From the NCBI RefSeq assembly GCF_014656075.1, contig NZ_BNBS01000056.1, positions 1 through 49,811 of the forward strand: DNA of 49,811 bases. Direction: 5' to 3'. This document shows positions 17,069 to 25,551 of the stretch, one piece after another. Every line of letters starts with the position of its first letter. Position 1 is the first letter of the stretch. The notes beneath the pieces were generated by a model. It saw only the letters and a list, made by a program, of their open reading frames with translations, was not told the DNA's origin and did no database searches. The translations under genes were made by a program, and so were the position numbers. The stretch is from Streptomyces hydrogenans (lineage in GTDB: Bacteria; Actinomycetota; Actinomycetes; Streptomycetales; Streptomycetaceae).

Positions 17069-17141
17069 GCGACGAAGGGAACGAAGCGGCGGAGCGACGA
17101 AGAGAACCAAGGGGCGGGCGACGAAGGGAACGAAGCGGCGG
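17069..17141. repeat. 24-bp direct repeats between EamA and PucR genes
   Basis: gcgacgaagggaacgaagcggcgg occurs at 17069-17092 and identically at 17118-17141. A degenerate third copy (gcgacgaagagaacca) begins at 17094. The run occupies most of the gap after the PucR stop. The composition (GAAGGGAACGAAG) is unlike the surrounding coding sequence. Role unknown. Confidence 0.8.
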
Positions 17142-17151
17142 TGCGGCGGTG

Positions 17152-18705
17152 CTACTGCTCGCCCTCCCCCGTCGTCTTCAGGGCCAGCCACAGCTCCATG
17201 CGGACGTCCGGGTCGTCGAGCGAGCGCCCGAGGATCTCCTCCACGCGCCGCATCCGGTAGCGCAGCGTGTGCCGGTGCACGCCCAGGTCGGCCGCGGCGG
17301 CGTCCCACTGGCCGTGCCGGGAGAGCCACGCGCGCAGGCTGGCGACCAGGTCGCCGCGCCCGGTCGCGTCGTGCTCGCGCAGTGCCCGCAGCATGCCGTC
17401 GGCGAAGGCGCGTACGGCCTCGTCGGCGAGGAGCGGCAGGACGGAACCCGCCGCCAGGTCCTCGTGCTCGACCAGGGCCCTGCCCCGGCGGCGGGCCACC
17501 GAGAGGGCCTGCTCGGCCTGCTTGTACGCGGCTGCCGCGGTGACCGGGTCGGCGGCGGCGGAGAGCCCGACCACGACGCCGGCCTCGTCGGCCTCGCGCT
17601 CGGCGTACCCGGCGCAGGCGGCGACCACCGCGCCGCCGTCGCCGGCGAGGACGACGAGCCGCTCCGCGCCCTCGGGGACGGTGAGCACGGCCTCGCCGGC
17701 GCGGGCCGCCGCTGCCTCCAGGGCCTCGGCGAGCACCGGCAGCGGGGGCTCGGCCGGTTCGCCGCCGGCGCTCGGCTCCGCGACGAGCAGCCGGAAGGGG
17801 GCGTCGAGGAGGCCGCCGTACACGTCGCCCGCGACGGCGCGGGCGTGGTCCGGCTGCCCGGCGAGCATCATCCGCACCACGGCGGCGCCGAGGCGGTGCT
17901 CGGCGGCCTGGAGGGAACGGGAGCGTTCGGTGGTGAGGGTGAGCAGGGCGATCGCGGAGTGGACGGCGTACCGCTCGGCGGTCCCGAGGGGCGCGGCGGT
18001 GCCCACCGCGAGGGCGCCGCGGACCCGGCGGCCGGTCCCGAGCGACTGGAGCTCGACCCGGTCGTCGGTGCCGCCGACGACGGCGCTGGCCGGGGCGGGG
18101 CGCTCGCGCAGCCGCTCCACGTCCGGGGTGAGCCGGGCCGCGCGGCGGGCCGCCCACTCCGGGGAGACGGCGACCACGGAGCCGGAGGCGTCGTACAGCG
18201 CGGCCCAGCCGTCGACGTGGGCGGCGAGCCGGGCGACGACCGCGTCCGGCCCCTCGGCGAGGGCGGCCCGGGTCAGCTCGCGCTGCGCCTCGAACCCGGC
18301 GGTGACGGCGCGGTACTGGTCCGCGGCGATGGCGGCGGAGACGGCCTTGCTGATCGCGAGGAACGGGGTGCGGCGCGGGACCTCCAGCAGGGGCAGGTGC
18401 TCGGCGCGGGCGGCGTCGAGGAGCGCGCCGGGGATCTCGTCGTAGTTCACCCCCACGGCGAACCCGAGCCCCACCACGCCCGCCCCGAGCAACCGCCGCA
18501 CGTATCGCCGCATCGCCTCCGGGTCCTCGGCGTCGAGGGTGAGGCCGGTGGTCAGCAGCAGCTCCCCGCCCTCCATGTACGGCACGGGGTCGGCCAGCTC
18601 ACTGACGTGCGCCCAGCGGACGGGCGTGTCGAGACGGTCCTCCCCCGCCCGGACGAGCAGCCGGAGCGAGGAGTGCTGGACGAGCGAGGCGAGGGTGGGC
18701 GGCAT
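17152..18705 (-). CDS. PucR family transcriptional regulator
   Basis: 517 residues from ATG 18705. The N-terminal PucR domain (about 10-125) includes VRWAHVSELADPVPYMEGGE and LLLTTGLTLDAEDPEAMRRY. A GGDEF-like central region follows (about 280-400). The C-terminal PucR helix-turn-helix (about 455-510) carries WLSRHGQWDAAAADLGVHRH and TLRYRMRRVEEILGRSLDDP. PucR-type regulators control purine, amino-acid, GABA or polyamine catabolism and usually respond to a pathway metabolite. Neighbouring aldehyde dehydrogenase and gabT genes make GABA/polyamine control likely (inference). A polyamine regulator, EpuRI, is known in S. coelicolor; I cannot tell whether this or the AsnC-type gene at 44030 corresponds to it. 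Confidence 0.92.
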   Translation of the reverse strand: MPPTLASLVQHSSLRLLVRAGEDRLDTPVRWAHVSELADPVPYMEGGELLLTTGLTLDAEDPEAMRRYVRRLLGAGVVGLGFAVGVNYDEIPGALLDAARAEHLPLLEVPRRTPFLAISKAVSAAIAADQYRAVTAGFEAQRELTRAALAEGPDAVVARLAAHVDGWAALYDASGSVVAVSPEWAARRAARLTPDVERLRERPAPASAVVGGTDDRVELQSLGTGRRVRGALAVGTAAPLGTAERYAVHSAIALLTLTTERSRSLQAAEHRLGAAVVRMMLAGQPDHARAVAGDVYGGLLDAPFRLLVAEPSAGGEPAEPPLPVLAEALEAAAARAGEAVLTVPEGAERLVVLAGDGGAVVAACAGYAEREADEAGVVVGLSAAADPVTAAAAYKQAEQALSVARRRGRALVEHEDLAAGSVLPLLADEAVRAFADGMLRALREHDATGRGDLVASLRAWLSRHGQWDAAAADLGVHRHTLRYRMRRVEEILGRSLDDPDVRMELWLALKTTGEGEQ

Positions 18706-18821
18706 CGGAAACCGGCGGACCTTTGAGCGGAGGCCGAACGCGCGAAACCCGCACCCGGCAACGGAGACGCCGCTGGGGAGGGCGGCGCCCCCGATTGTGC
18801 CAGGGCCCCGGGGGGAGCGCG

Positions 18822-18846
18822 CGGGGCCGCGTGCCGCCCGGCCCCG
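18822..18846 (-). terminator. Hairpin at the stop codon of the VirD4-like gene
   Basis: cggggccg (18822-18829) pairs with cggccccg (18839-18846), an 8-bp stem directly adjoining the stop at 18847-18849. Probable terminator separating it from pucR. Confidence 0.55.
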
Positions 18847-21237
18847 TCAGCCCCGCAGGTCGACGAGGACCGGCGGCATGTTCGCCCCGTCGACGGTCGC
18901 CAGCGACACGACCGCGTGCCCGGGCGGCACGGAGTGCGCGAGCTCGGAGGCGGACCACCGCTCGCGCTCGACCCGCTTGAGCGTGACGGCGTCGGTGGTG
19001 ACCGCCTTTCCGGTGACCCGCTTGCGGAGGGCGTGCAGCGCGCGGGTCATCGGCTGGTTGGCGAAGACGGTGTGGTGGGCGACCTCCTCGGTCTCCACCC
19101 ACTCGGTGCCCCACGCCTCCGCGAAGCCCCGGCCGTCCCAGGTGGTGACGCCGGACAGGGCGGCGCGGCAGCCGACGGCGGCGAGCAGCGGGCCGTGCAG
19201 CGTCTCCGGCACGTCGCCGAGGGTGCGCAGGCCGAGGACGACGCCGGCCCGGCGGGTGCGGAGCCGCTGGAGGGCGCGGACCGTGCCGGCGGTGAGCGCG
19301 CCGGTGGCGTCGTCCAGGACGAGGCCGGCGAAGTGCGTCCGGCGGTCGCCGGAGCGGGCGGCCGTCAGGAACTGCGCGAGGACGAGCCGGGCGAGCAGCC
19401 GGGACGCCTCCTCGTGGCCGTGCTCGGGCAGTTCCACGCGGACCCGCAGCGGGTGGTGGGCGACGGTGTTCAGCGAGAAGGGCCGCGCGGCGCCCGTGCC
19501 GGCGCCGAAGAAGTCCGCGAAGGCGGGACGGTCGAGGAGGGCGAGCCGGTCGGCGAGGAGCGGCCCGGGGTCGGCGGGCCCGCCCGCCTGCCGGATGCGG
19601 CCGTCCAGTTCGCGCCGCATGGCGGCGGCCTCGGCGGGCAGCCGGTCTCGCAGGTCGCCGAGCGTCCCGGGGCCCGCCTCCAGGAGCTCCCGCAGCACCG
19701 GGACCGGGGGGAAGGTGCCGTGGACGGTCCGGTAGGGGCCGAGGAGCTGGGCGAGGACGGTGACGGCGCGGCGCGGGTCGAGCGACTCGACGTCCCCGGC
19801 GAGGCCCTCCGCGAGCAGGGCGGCCGCCTCGTCCGGTTCGGTGAGCCCGCCGTAGAGGTCCAGGTCGTAGGGGGAGCCCGGGTCGCCGAGCCGGACCACG
19901 ACGTCGTAGGCGGCGTCCGGGCCGTACGGGGCGGCGGGGCCGCCCACGGCGACGACGGCGCAGGTGCCGGTGAGGGCCTGGAGGGTGAGGGCCTCGGCGG
20001 CGGCGGCGGTCAGACCGCCGGCCGGTCCGCCGCCGGGGGGTCCGACGACGAGCATCGAGGTGCCGAGCGCGGCCGGGTCGAGCGCGACGCCCGCGCCCCG
20101 GTAGGCGGCCGGGTTCCGCTCGGCGGCCACGGCCCGGCCGATCCGCACCTGCCCGAGCAGCAGGTCGTGGGCGGCCGTCCGGCGCGGCAGGTCCCGGTCG
20201 CCCGAGGGATGCGCCCAGGCGGCGGCACCCTGCCGCATCACGGTGTCGACGAAGCCGGCGAGCCCGCGCGCGTCGTCCCGGCTCCGCTCCCACCGGTGCC
20301 CGATCCGGGCCGCGTCCACCTCGTTCATCCGCCCGGCCAGCACCTCCGCCGCCAGCAGATCCGCGGCCTGCCACTGCCCGGCCTCCCGCGGGCCGGGCCA
20401 GGTGGAGCGGGGGGCGGGGGCGCCGGGCACCTCGGCGGCGGGGCGACGGGCGTCCCGCCTGGCGCGCAGGACGCCGCGCCAGTCCCCGACGCGGGCGAAG
20501 GGCCACAGCACGCCGACGGTGATGAGGACGGTCAACAAGTAGACGGGGACGGTCGTGATGATGTCGTAGCCGCCGCCGAGAAGGGCGAGGAGGGAGAAGA
20601 ACGGGGAGGCGATGGGCAGCGGGTCCCAGCCGACGAAGGGGAACCATTCGGGCCAGACGAAGGTGAGGGCGACGAGCCCGGCGCCGGCCGTCAGCGCCGC
20701 CCGGGCGTTCGGCCCGTACGGCTCCAGCACGTGGCGCACGACGGTTCCCCAGGCGCCGAGCCGGGCGACCGCGAAGACGATCGCGCCGAACACGACGCCG
20801 CTGTACACGATGTGCGCCTCGGTGCCGTGCCAGTCGCGGGCCGTGGTGGTCCCGGCGTACCACCAGTCCTCGGGGGTGAGGACCTGGAGCGGGACCCACA
20901 GGTAGGGCACTCCGCCGCGACGCCACACGGACCACAGGATCAGGGCGACGACGACGGGGATGAGGAGTCCGGCCACGGTGACCGGAGCGAGCCTGCTCCG
21001 CTCCCGGTCCTGCACCGGCGGGACGTGCCGGAACCGCCAGATCCCCGGCGCGGCCTTCGGTCGCGGCGCGTCCAGCCACTCCGCCACCGCGTTGCGGGCC
21101 CCGGGGACGGCCGTGGGCTGCGGGGGGACGGTGGTGGGCGGGTGGGCGGGAGGGCGGGGCGGCACCGGTGGCGCCGTCGGGCGGGGGACCGCCGCGCCCC
21201 TCGTGTCGGGTGACTCGTACGTGCCGTCGGTCTCCAT
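18847..21237 (-). CDS. Membrane-anchored VirD4/TraG-like ATPase-fold protein with degenerate P-loop
   Basis: 796 residues from ATG 21237, preceded by GGGGCAGGGG. A Pro-rich cytoplasmic N-tail (about 1-50) leads to hydrophobic helices near 83-105, 143-161, 180-197 and 210-247. The soluble C-terminal two-thirds resembles conjugative coupling ATPases: a P-loop position at VVGPPGGGPAGGLT (about 397-410), a Walker B-like FAGLVLDDATGALT, and a later GVVLGLRTLGDVPETLHGPL matching the Q-motif region. The Walker A lysine and Ser/Thr of GxxxxGK[ST] are missing. No relaxase, integrase or other transfer gene is near, so it is not an obvious mobile-element part. Similar proteins are annotated in streptomycetes as ATP/GTP-binding; function unknown. 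Confidence 0.72.
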   Translation of the reverse strand: METDGTYESPDTRGAAVPRPTAPPVPPRPPAHPPTTVPPQPTAVPGARNAVAEWLDAPRPKAAPGIWRFRHVPPVQDRERSRLAPVTVAGLLIPVVVALILWSVWRRGGVPYLWVPLQVLTPEDWWYAGTTTARDWHGTEAHIVYSGVVFGAIVFAVARLGAWGTVVRHVLEPYGPNARAALTAGAGLVALTFVWPEWFPFVGWDPLPIASPFFSLLALLGGGYDIITTVPVYLLTVLITVGVLWPFARVGDWRGVLRARRDARRPAAEVPGAPAPRSTWPGPREAGQWQAADLLAAEVLAGRMNEVDAARIGHRWERSRDDARGLAGFVDTVMRQGAAAWAHPSGDRDLPRRTAAHDLLLGQVRIGRAVAAERNPAAYRGAGVALDPAALGTSMLVVGPPGGGPAGGLTAAAAEALTLQALTGTCAVVAVGGPAAPYGPDAAYDVVVRLGDPGSPYDLDLYGGLTEPDEAAALLAEGLAGDVESLDPRRAVTVLAQLLGPYRTVHGTFPPVPVLRELLEAGPGTLGDLRDRLPAEAAAMRRELDGRIRQAGGPADPGPLLADRLALLDRPAFADFFGAGTGAARPFSLNTVAHHPLRVRVELPEHGHEEASRLLARLVLAQFLTAARSGDRRTHFAGLVLDDATGALTAGTVRALQRLRTRRAGVVLGLRTLGDVPETLHGPLLAAVGCRAALSGVTTWDGRGFAEAWGTEWVETEEVAHHTVFANQPMTRALHALRKRVTGKAVTTDAVTLKRVERERWSASELAHSVPPGHAVVSLATVDGANMPPVLVDLRG

Positions 21238-21480
21238 GAACCCCTGCCCCCTGACCAGCCAGGTCGCCGCGTCTGTGCCAGCGTCAATCTAGTGGGCGCG
21301 GGGCTTCCGGGGAGGGTTTCCGCGCGGGGGGCGGGGGCGGCGGGGTGGCGGGGGGCTCTGTCCATCGCGTCCAACGACACGCCGGCAACACTCCCTATCG
21401 GCGCATGCCTGGAGCCCTCCCCCGCGCCTAGCCTGCGGAGGAAACCCGCAAGAGCGTCCAGAACACCCCAGGAGCCCCGC

Positions 21481-22815
21481 ATGAACGCTGTCCCGCAGGA
21501 GCGGCGCGTCGTCACCGCCATTCCCGGTCCGAAGTCGCAGGAGCTTCAGGCTCGCCGGCTGGAGACGGTCGCCGGGGGCGTGGGGTCCACGCTGCCCGTG
21601 TTCACGAAGCGTGCGGGCGGCGGGATCATCGAGGACGTCGACGGCAACCTGCTGATCGACTTCGGGTCCGGCATCGCCGTGACGTCCGTGGGCGCCTCCG
21701 CCGAGGCCGTCGTGCGCCGCGCCTCCGCGCAGCTGCAGGACTTCACCCACACCTGTTTCATGGTCACGCCGTACGAGGGTTACGTCGAGGTCTGCGAGGC
21801 GCTGGCCGAGCTGACCCCGGGCGACCACGCCAAGAAGTCCGCGCTGTTCAACTCGGGCGCCGAGGCCGTCGAGAACGCCGTCAAGATCGCGCGTTCGTAC
21901 ACCAAGCGCCAGGCCGTCGTCGTCTTCGACCACGGCTACCACGGCCGGACGAACCTGACCATGGGCATGACGGCGAAGAACATGCCGTACAAGCAGGGCT
22001 TCGGTCCGTTCGCGCCCGAGGTCTACCGCGTGCCGGTCGCCTACGGCTACCGCTGGCCCACCGGTGCGGAGAACGCCGGCCCCGAGGCCGCCGCGCAGGC
22101 GATCGACAACATCACCAAGCAGATCGGCGCCGACAACGTCGCCGCGATCGTCATCGAGCCGGTCCTCGGCGAGGGCGGCTTCATCGAGCCGGCCAAGGGC
22201 TTCCTGCCGGCGATCGTGAAGTTCGCCAACGACAACGGCATCGTCTTCGTCGCGGACGAGATCCAGGCCGGCTTCTGCCGCACCGGCCAGTGGTTCGCCT
22301 GCGAGGACGAGGGCATCGTCCCGGACCTCATCACCACCGCCAAGGGCATCGCGGGCGGTCTGCCGCTCGCCGCCGTCACCGGCCGCGCCGAGATCATGGA
22401 CTCCGTCCACGGCGGCGGCCTGGGCGGCACCTACGGCGGCAACCCGGTGGCCTGCGCCGGTGCGCTCGGCGCCATCGAGACGATGAAGGAGCTGGACCTC
22501 AACGGGAAGGCCAAGCGCATCGAGGAGGTCATGAAGGGCCGCCTCGCCACGATGCAGGAGAAGTTCCCGGTCATCGGTGACATCCGCGGCCGCGGCGCCA
22601 TGATCGCCATCGAGCTGGTGAAGGACCCGGAGACGAAGGAGCCGGCCGCCGAGGCCGCCGCCGCGCTCGCCAAGTACTGCCACAACGAGGGCGTCCTCGT
22701 CCTCACCTGCGGCACCTACGGCAACGTGCTGCGCTTCCTGCCGCCGCTGGTCATCGGCGAGGACCTGCTGAACGAGGGCCTGGACGTCATCGAGGCGGCG
22801 CTGGCCGCCCTCTGA
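21481..22815 (+). CDS. gabT: 4-aminobutyrate-2-oxoglutarate aminotransferase
   Basis: 444 residues from ATG 21481 with CAGGAG eight bases upstream. A class III PLP aminotransferase: LPVFTKRAGGGIIEDVDGN at the N-terminus, phosphate-binding FNSGAEAVENAVKIAR (about 123-138), HGYHGRTNLTMGMT, the Asp that pairs with the pyridine nitrogen in VADEIQAGFCRTG (D259), and the Schiff-base lysine in TTAKGIAGGLP (K288). Closest in pattern to actinobacterial GabT, which converts GABA plus 2-oxoglutarate to succinate semialdehyde and glutamate. It is divergent from the VirD4-like gene (243-bp gap with no clear hexamers), and the PucR and ALDH genes nearby fit GABA catabolism. Confidence 0.94.
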   Translation: MNAVPQERRVVTAIPGPKSQELQARRLETVAGGVGSTLPVFTKRAGGGIIEDVDGNLLIDFGSGIAVTSVGASAEAVVRRASAQLQDFTHTCFMVTPYEGYVEVCEALAELTPGDHAKKSALFNSGAEAVENAVKIARSYTKRQAVVVFDHGYHGRTNLTMGMTAKNMPYKQGFGPFAPEVYRVPVAYGYRWPTGAENAGPEAAAQAIDNITKQIGADNVAAIVIEPVLGEGGFIEPAKGFLPAIVKFANDNGIVFVADEIQAGFCRTGQWFACEDEGIVPDLITTAKGIAGGLPLAAVTGRAEIMDSVHGGGLGGTYGGNPVACAGALGAIETMKELDLNGKAKRIEEVMKGRLATMQEKFPVIGDIRGRGAMIAIELVKDPETKEPAAEAAAALAKYCHNEGVLVLTCGTYGNVLRFLPPLVIGEDLLNEGLDVIEAALAAL

Positions 22816-22848
22816 GGGACGCTTCGGCACAAAGAGTGAAGACTCTGT

Positions 22849-22895
22849 GGGGGGCCGATGGCGGGACGCGTTTCCCGCTGTCGGCCCCCTTCCCC
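22849..22895 (+). terminator. Terminator of gabT
   Basis: A 17-bp stem (22850-22866 with 22873-22889, two G-T wobbles) followed by CTTCC lies about 35 bases after the gabT stop. A smaller hairpin (cacaaagagt...actctgtg, 22828-22849) precedes it. Confidence 0.85.
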
Positions 22896-22916
22896 GTGCC
22901 GTACGGTCTTCTCCAG

Positions 22917-23651
22917 ATGAGAGAAACACCCAGGGCGGGGCATCCCCAGCACCGCCCGCACCGTGCCGACGCGCACACCGCCGGAGCCTCGCGCTCCGGG
23001 ACTCCTCACCGATCGGACGGCCGCCCGCCCCACACCCCCCGGGGCGCGCGGCAGCCCGATCCCCTCGGCCGCCCCGGAACCACCCCCCCTGTTCCAGGGC
23101 GGCCGGCTCTCTTCTCGGCGCTCGTCGCCCTCGCCGTCGTGACCTGGCAGGTGCTCGTCCACGGCCCCTTGACCAGGCTCGACGAGCGGGTGTCCCGCTC
23201 TCTGGTGGACACCGTTCCCCGGTGGCTGAGCGAACTCGCCTCCGACCTCGGCAATCTGACCGTGGCCCTGCCCGTGCTGGCCGCGGCGATGGCGTACGCG
23301 TTCTTCCGCGGCCGGCGCGCCGCCGCCCTGTACGCGGGTCTGGCGATGGCCGCCGTCCCGCTGCTCGTCGTCCCCCTGAAGGAGTGGACGGCCCGCCCCG
23401 GCCCCCTCGAACCCTGGGCGCACGGCTACTACCCCTCGGGCCACACGGCCACCGCGATGGTCGCCTACTTCGGCGCCGCGTACCTGGTGTCGCGACGCCT
23501 CGTCCCCGTCGCCGCCGTGCTGACGGCGGTGACGGGGACGGGTCTGGTCCTGCGTGGCTTCCACTGGCCCCTGGACGTGCTGGCCAGCCTCTGCCTGGGC
23601 TTTCTGGTCCTGGCCGTCAGCTCCAGTTGTACGCGTCGAAGTTCCGGCTGA
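22917..23651 (+). CDS. PAP2-type phosphatase, integral membrane
   Basis: 244 residues if started at ATG 22917; the first 60 are Pro/His/Arg-rich and the true start may be later, since no strong ribosome site is seen. The PAP2 active site is complete: KEWTARPGP (K155-P161, the KxxxxxxRP motif), YPSGHTA (173-177) and SRRL...GFHWPLDV (H216, D220). Five or six hydrophobic helices surround these motifs. Such enzymes remove phosphate from phosphatidate, undecaprenyl diphosphate or related lipids at the membrane surface. The final 35 bases overlap, on the opposite strand, the 3' end of the chitinase gene. Confidence 0.88.
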   Translation: MRETPRAGHPQHRPHRADAHTAGASRSGTPHRSDGRPPHTPRGARQPDPLGRPGTTPPVPGRPALFSALVALAVVTWQVLVHGPLTRLDERVSRSLVDTVPRWLSELASDLGNLTVALPVLAAAMAYAFFRGRRAAALYAGLAMAAVPLLVVPLKEWTARPGPLEPWAHGYYPSGHTATAMVAYFGAAYLVSRRLVPVAAVLTAVTGTGLVLRGFHWPLDVLASLCLGFLVLAVSSSCTRRSSG

Positions 23652-25419
23652 ACTCCCACTGGTTGAAGCGGTCCCAGTTGATGGACCAGGTCATCAGGCC
23701 GCGGAGGGACGACCAGGTGCCGTGGGTCTGGTAGGTGCCGCAGTTCTGCTTCTTGGTGAGGCAGTCGAGGGCCTTGTTGACCTCGGTGGGGCTGGTGTGG
23801 CCGTTGCCGGCCTGGGTGGAGGCCGGGAGGCCGATGGCGACCTGGTCGGGGCGCAGGCCGGGGAAGAAGCGCTCGGTGTTGCCGGCGACCGGGAAGCCGG
23901 TGAGCAGCATGTCGGTCATGGCGATGTGGAAGTCGGCGCCGCCCATGGAGTGGTACTGGTTGTCCAGGCCCATGATGGAGCCGGAGTTGTAGTCCTGGAC
24001 GTGCAGCAGGGTGAGGTCGTCGCGCAGGGCGTGGATGACCGGGAGGTAGGCGCCGGCGCGCGGGTCCTGGCCACCCCAGGGGCCGGAGCCGTAGTACTGG
24101 TAGCCGAGCTGGACGAAGAAGGTCTCGGGGGCCATCGTCAGGACGAACTTCGCGCCGTACTTGGCCTTGAGGGTCTTGACCGCCTGGATGAGGTTGACGA
24201 TCACCGGGGAGGTCGGGCTGCGGAAGTCGGTGTCGCCGGTCTGGAGCGAGAGCGAGTGGCCCTCGAAGTCGATGTCGAGGCCGTCGAGGCCGTAGTCGTC
24301 GATGATCTTCGAGACGGACGAGACGAAGGTGTCGCGGGCGGCGGTGGTGGCGAGCTGGACCTGGCCGTTCTGGCCGCCGATGGAGATGAGGACCTTCTTG
24401 CCGGCGGCCTGCTTGGCCTTGATGGCGGCCTTGAAGTCGGCCTCGGACTCGACGTTCGGGCACTCGGCGACCGGGCAGAGCTTGAAGCGGATGTCGCCGG
24501 AGGTCACCGAGGTGGGCTCGCCGAAGGCGAGGTTGATGACGTCCCAGGAGTCGGGGACGTCGGCCATGCGGGTGTAGCCGGAGCCGTTGGCGAAGCTGGC
24601 GTGGAGGTAGCCGACGAGGGCGCGGGCGGGCAGTTCGCCGCCGCCGCCCCCGCCGCCGGAGGTCGTGGTGGCGCTGACGGCCGTGGACCGGGGGGACTCG
24701 CCGGCGCTGTTGACCGCCGAGATCTGGAAGGAGTAGGCGGTGTTCGGGGTGAGGCCGGTGGCGGTGTACGAGGTGCCGGTGGCCGTGCCGACGGCGGTGC
24801 CGCCGCGGTAGACCTTGTACGAGGTGGCTCCGGCGACCGCGGGCCAGGTGAGCGGCACCGAGGTGGAGGTCGGGCTGCCGGCGGCGAGGCCCGTCGGGGT
24901 GGCGGGGATCTCCACCGGGGCGCCGCCGGGGCCGAAGAGCGAGAGGTCGTCGGCCTGGTAGGCGGGGGTGCCGTACCAGCCGTGGGTGTAGACCGTGACC
25001 GAGGTGGTGTTGGCGCCGGTGGTGAAGGTGGTGGAGAGCTTCTGCCAGTCCGGGGCCGACTGGGTCCAGGTGTAGCCGTCGGTGGTGCCGGTGCCGGTGA
25101 CGCCGAGGTAGACGTAGCTGCCGCGGACCCAGCCGCTGAGCGTGTACGTCGACTGGGGCTTGACGGTGATGGTCTGGGAGCACTTGGCGTTGTCGCTGCC
25201 GGCCGGGGTGGCCTGGAGCGCCTTCGTCCCGCCGTGCACGGGTGAGGGGACGACGGTGCCGCTGCCGCCGGTACAGCTCCAGCCGTCCAGGCCGGCCTCG
25301 AAGCCGCCGTTGCGGGCGAGTTCGGAGTCGGCGGCCTGGGCGGCCGGGGAGAGCGCGGCGAGCCCGCCCAGGGCGAGCGCGCCCGCCAGGAGCAGGTTGA
25401 GAGGTCTGGTGCGGTCCAC
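23617..25419 (-). CDS. Secreted family 18 chitinase with N-terminal carbohydrate-binding and FnIII domains
   Basis: 600 residues from GTG 25419 (GGAGGC ribosome site). A signal peptide (about 1-29, ending SPAAQAA) leads to a carbohydrate-binding module (about 31-165), a fibronectin type III domain (about 172-253), a Gly linker (255-261) and a GH18 catalytic barrel (about 266-600). The catalytic motif DGLDIDFEG (379-387) has the acid/base Glu at 386. Other GH18 elements are KKVLISIGGQNG and MTWSINWDRFN at the end. It hydrolyses beta-1,4 links in chitin outside the cell. The layout is that of S. plicatus Chi63; by location I recall S. coelicolor ChiB. Its promoter carries the known chitinase repeats. 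Its 3' end overlaps the PAP2 gene by 35 bp. Confidence 0.95.
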   Translation of the reverse strand: MDRTRPLNLLLAGALALGGLAALSPAAQAADSELARNGGFEAGLDGWSCTGGSGTVVPSPVHGGTKALQATPAGSDNAKCSQTITVKPQSTYTLSGWVRGSYVYLGVTGTGTTDGYTWTQSAPDWQKLSTTFTTGANTTSVTVYTHGWYGTPAYQADDLSLFGPGGAPVEIPATPTGLAAGSPTSTSVPLTWPAVAGATSYKVYRGGTAVGTATGTSYTATGLTPNTAYSFQISAVNSAGESPRSTAVSATTTSGGGGGGGELPARALVGYLHASFANGSGYTRMADVPDSWDVINLAFGEPTSVTSGDIRFKLCPVAECPNVESEADFKAAIKAKQAAGKKVLISIGGQNGQVQLATTAARDTFVSSVSKIIDDYGLDGLDIDFEGHSLSLQTGDTDFRSPTSPVIVNLIQAVKTLKAKYGAKFVLTMAPETFFVQLGYQYYGSGPWGGQDPRAGAYLPVIHALRDDLTLLHVQDYNSGSIMGLDNQYHSMGGADFHIAMTDMLLTGFPVAGNTERFFPGLRPDQVAIGLPASTQAGNGHTSPTEVNKALDCLTKKQNCGTYQTHGTWSSLRGLMTWSINWDRFNQWEFSRNFDAYNWS

Positions 25420-25460
25420 GACTGCCTCCGGGGGTGGGGGATCGGAGTGGAGCGCGCCAC

Positions 25461-25494
25461 AGCATGGTCCAGACCAATCGAGTGGTCAAGACCT
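25461..25494 (-). promoter_or_regulatory. Chitinase promoter with two dre-like 12-bp repeats
   Basis: On the minus strand a -35 TTGACC (25489-25484) and -10 CATGCT (25466-25461) are 17 bp apart. The 12-mers AGGTCTTGACCA (25494-25483) and TGGTCTGGACCA (25476-25465) overlap the -35 and -10. They match the TGGTC..GACCA direct repeats of Streptomyces chi promoters and the binding consensus of DasR, the GlcNAc-responsive GntR regulator. Chitin induction and DasR control are inferred from that literature. Confidence 0.85.
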
Positions 25495-25551
25495 CTGTAC
25501 GGAGAGGGAGTTGCCGGAAGGGGGGAGACGGGTCCGTGCGCGGGGGCGGTT

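Noticed and set aside
15952..18726. 924-codon plus-strand open frame
   Set aside because: Antisense of the EamA and PucR genes; composition biased and without domains.
18847..21237. VirD4-like gene as evidence of an integrated conjugative element
   Set aside because: No integrase, attachment repeats, relaxase or replication genes nearby and base composition like its neighbours.
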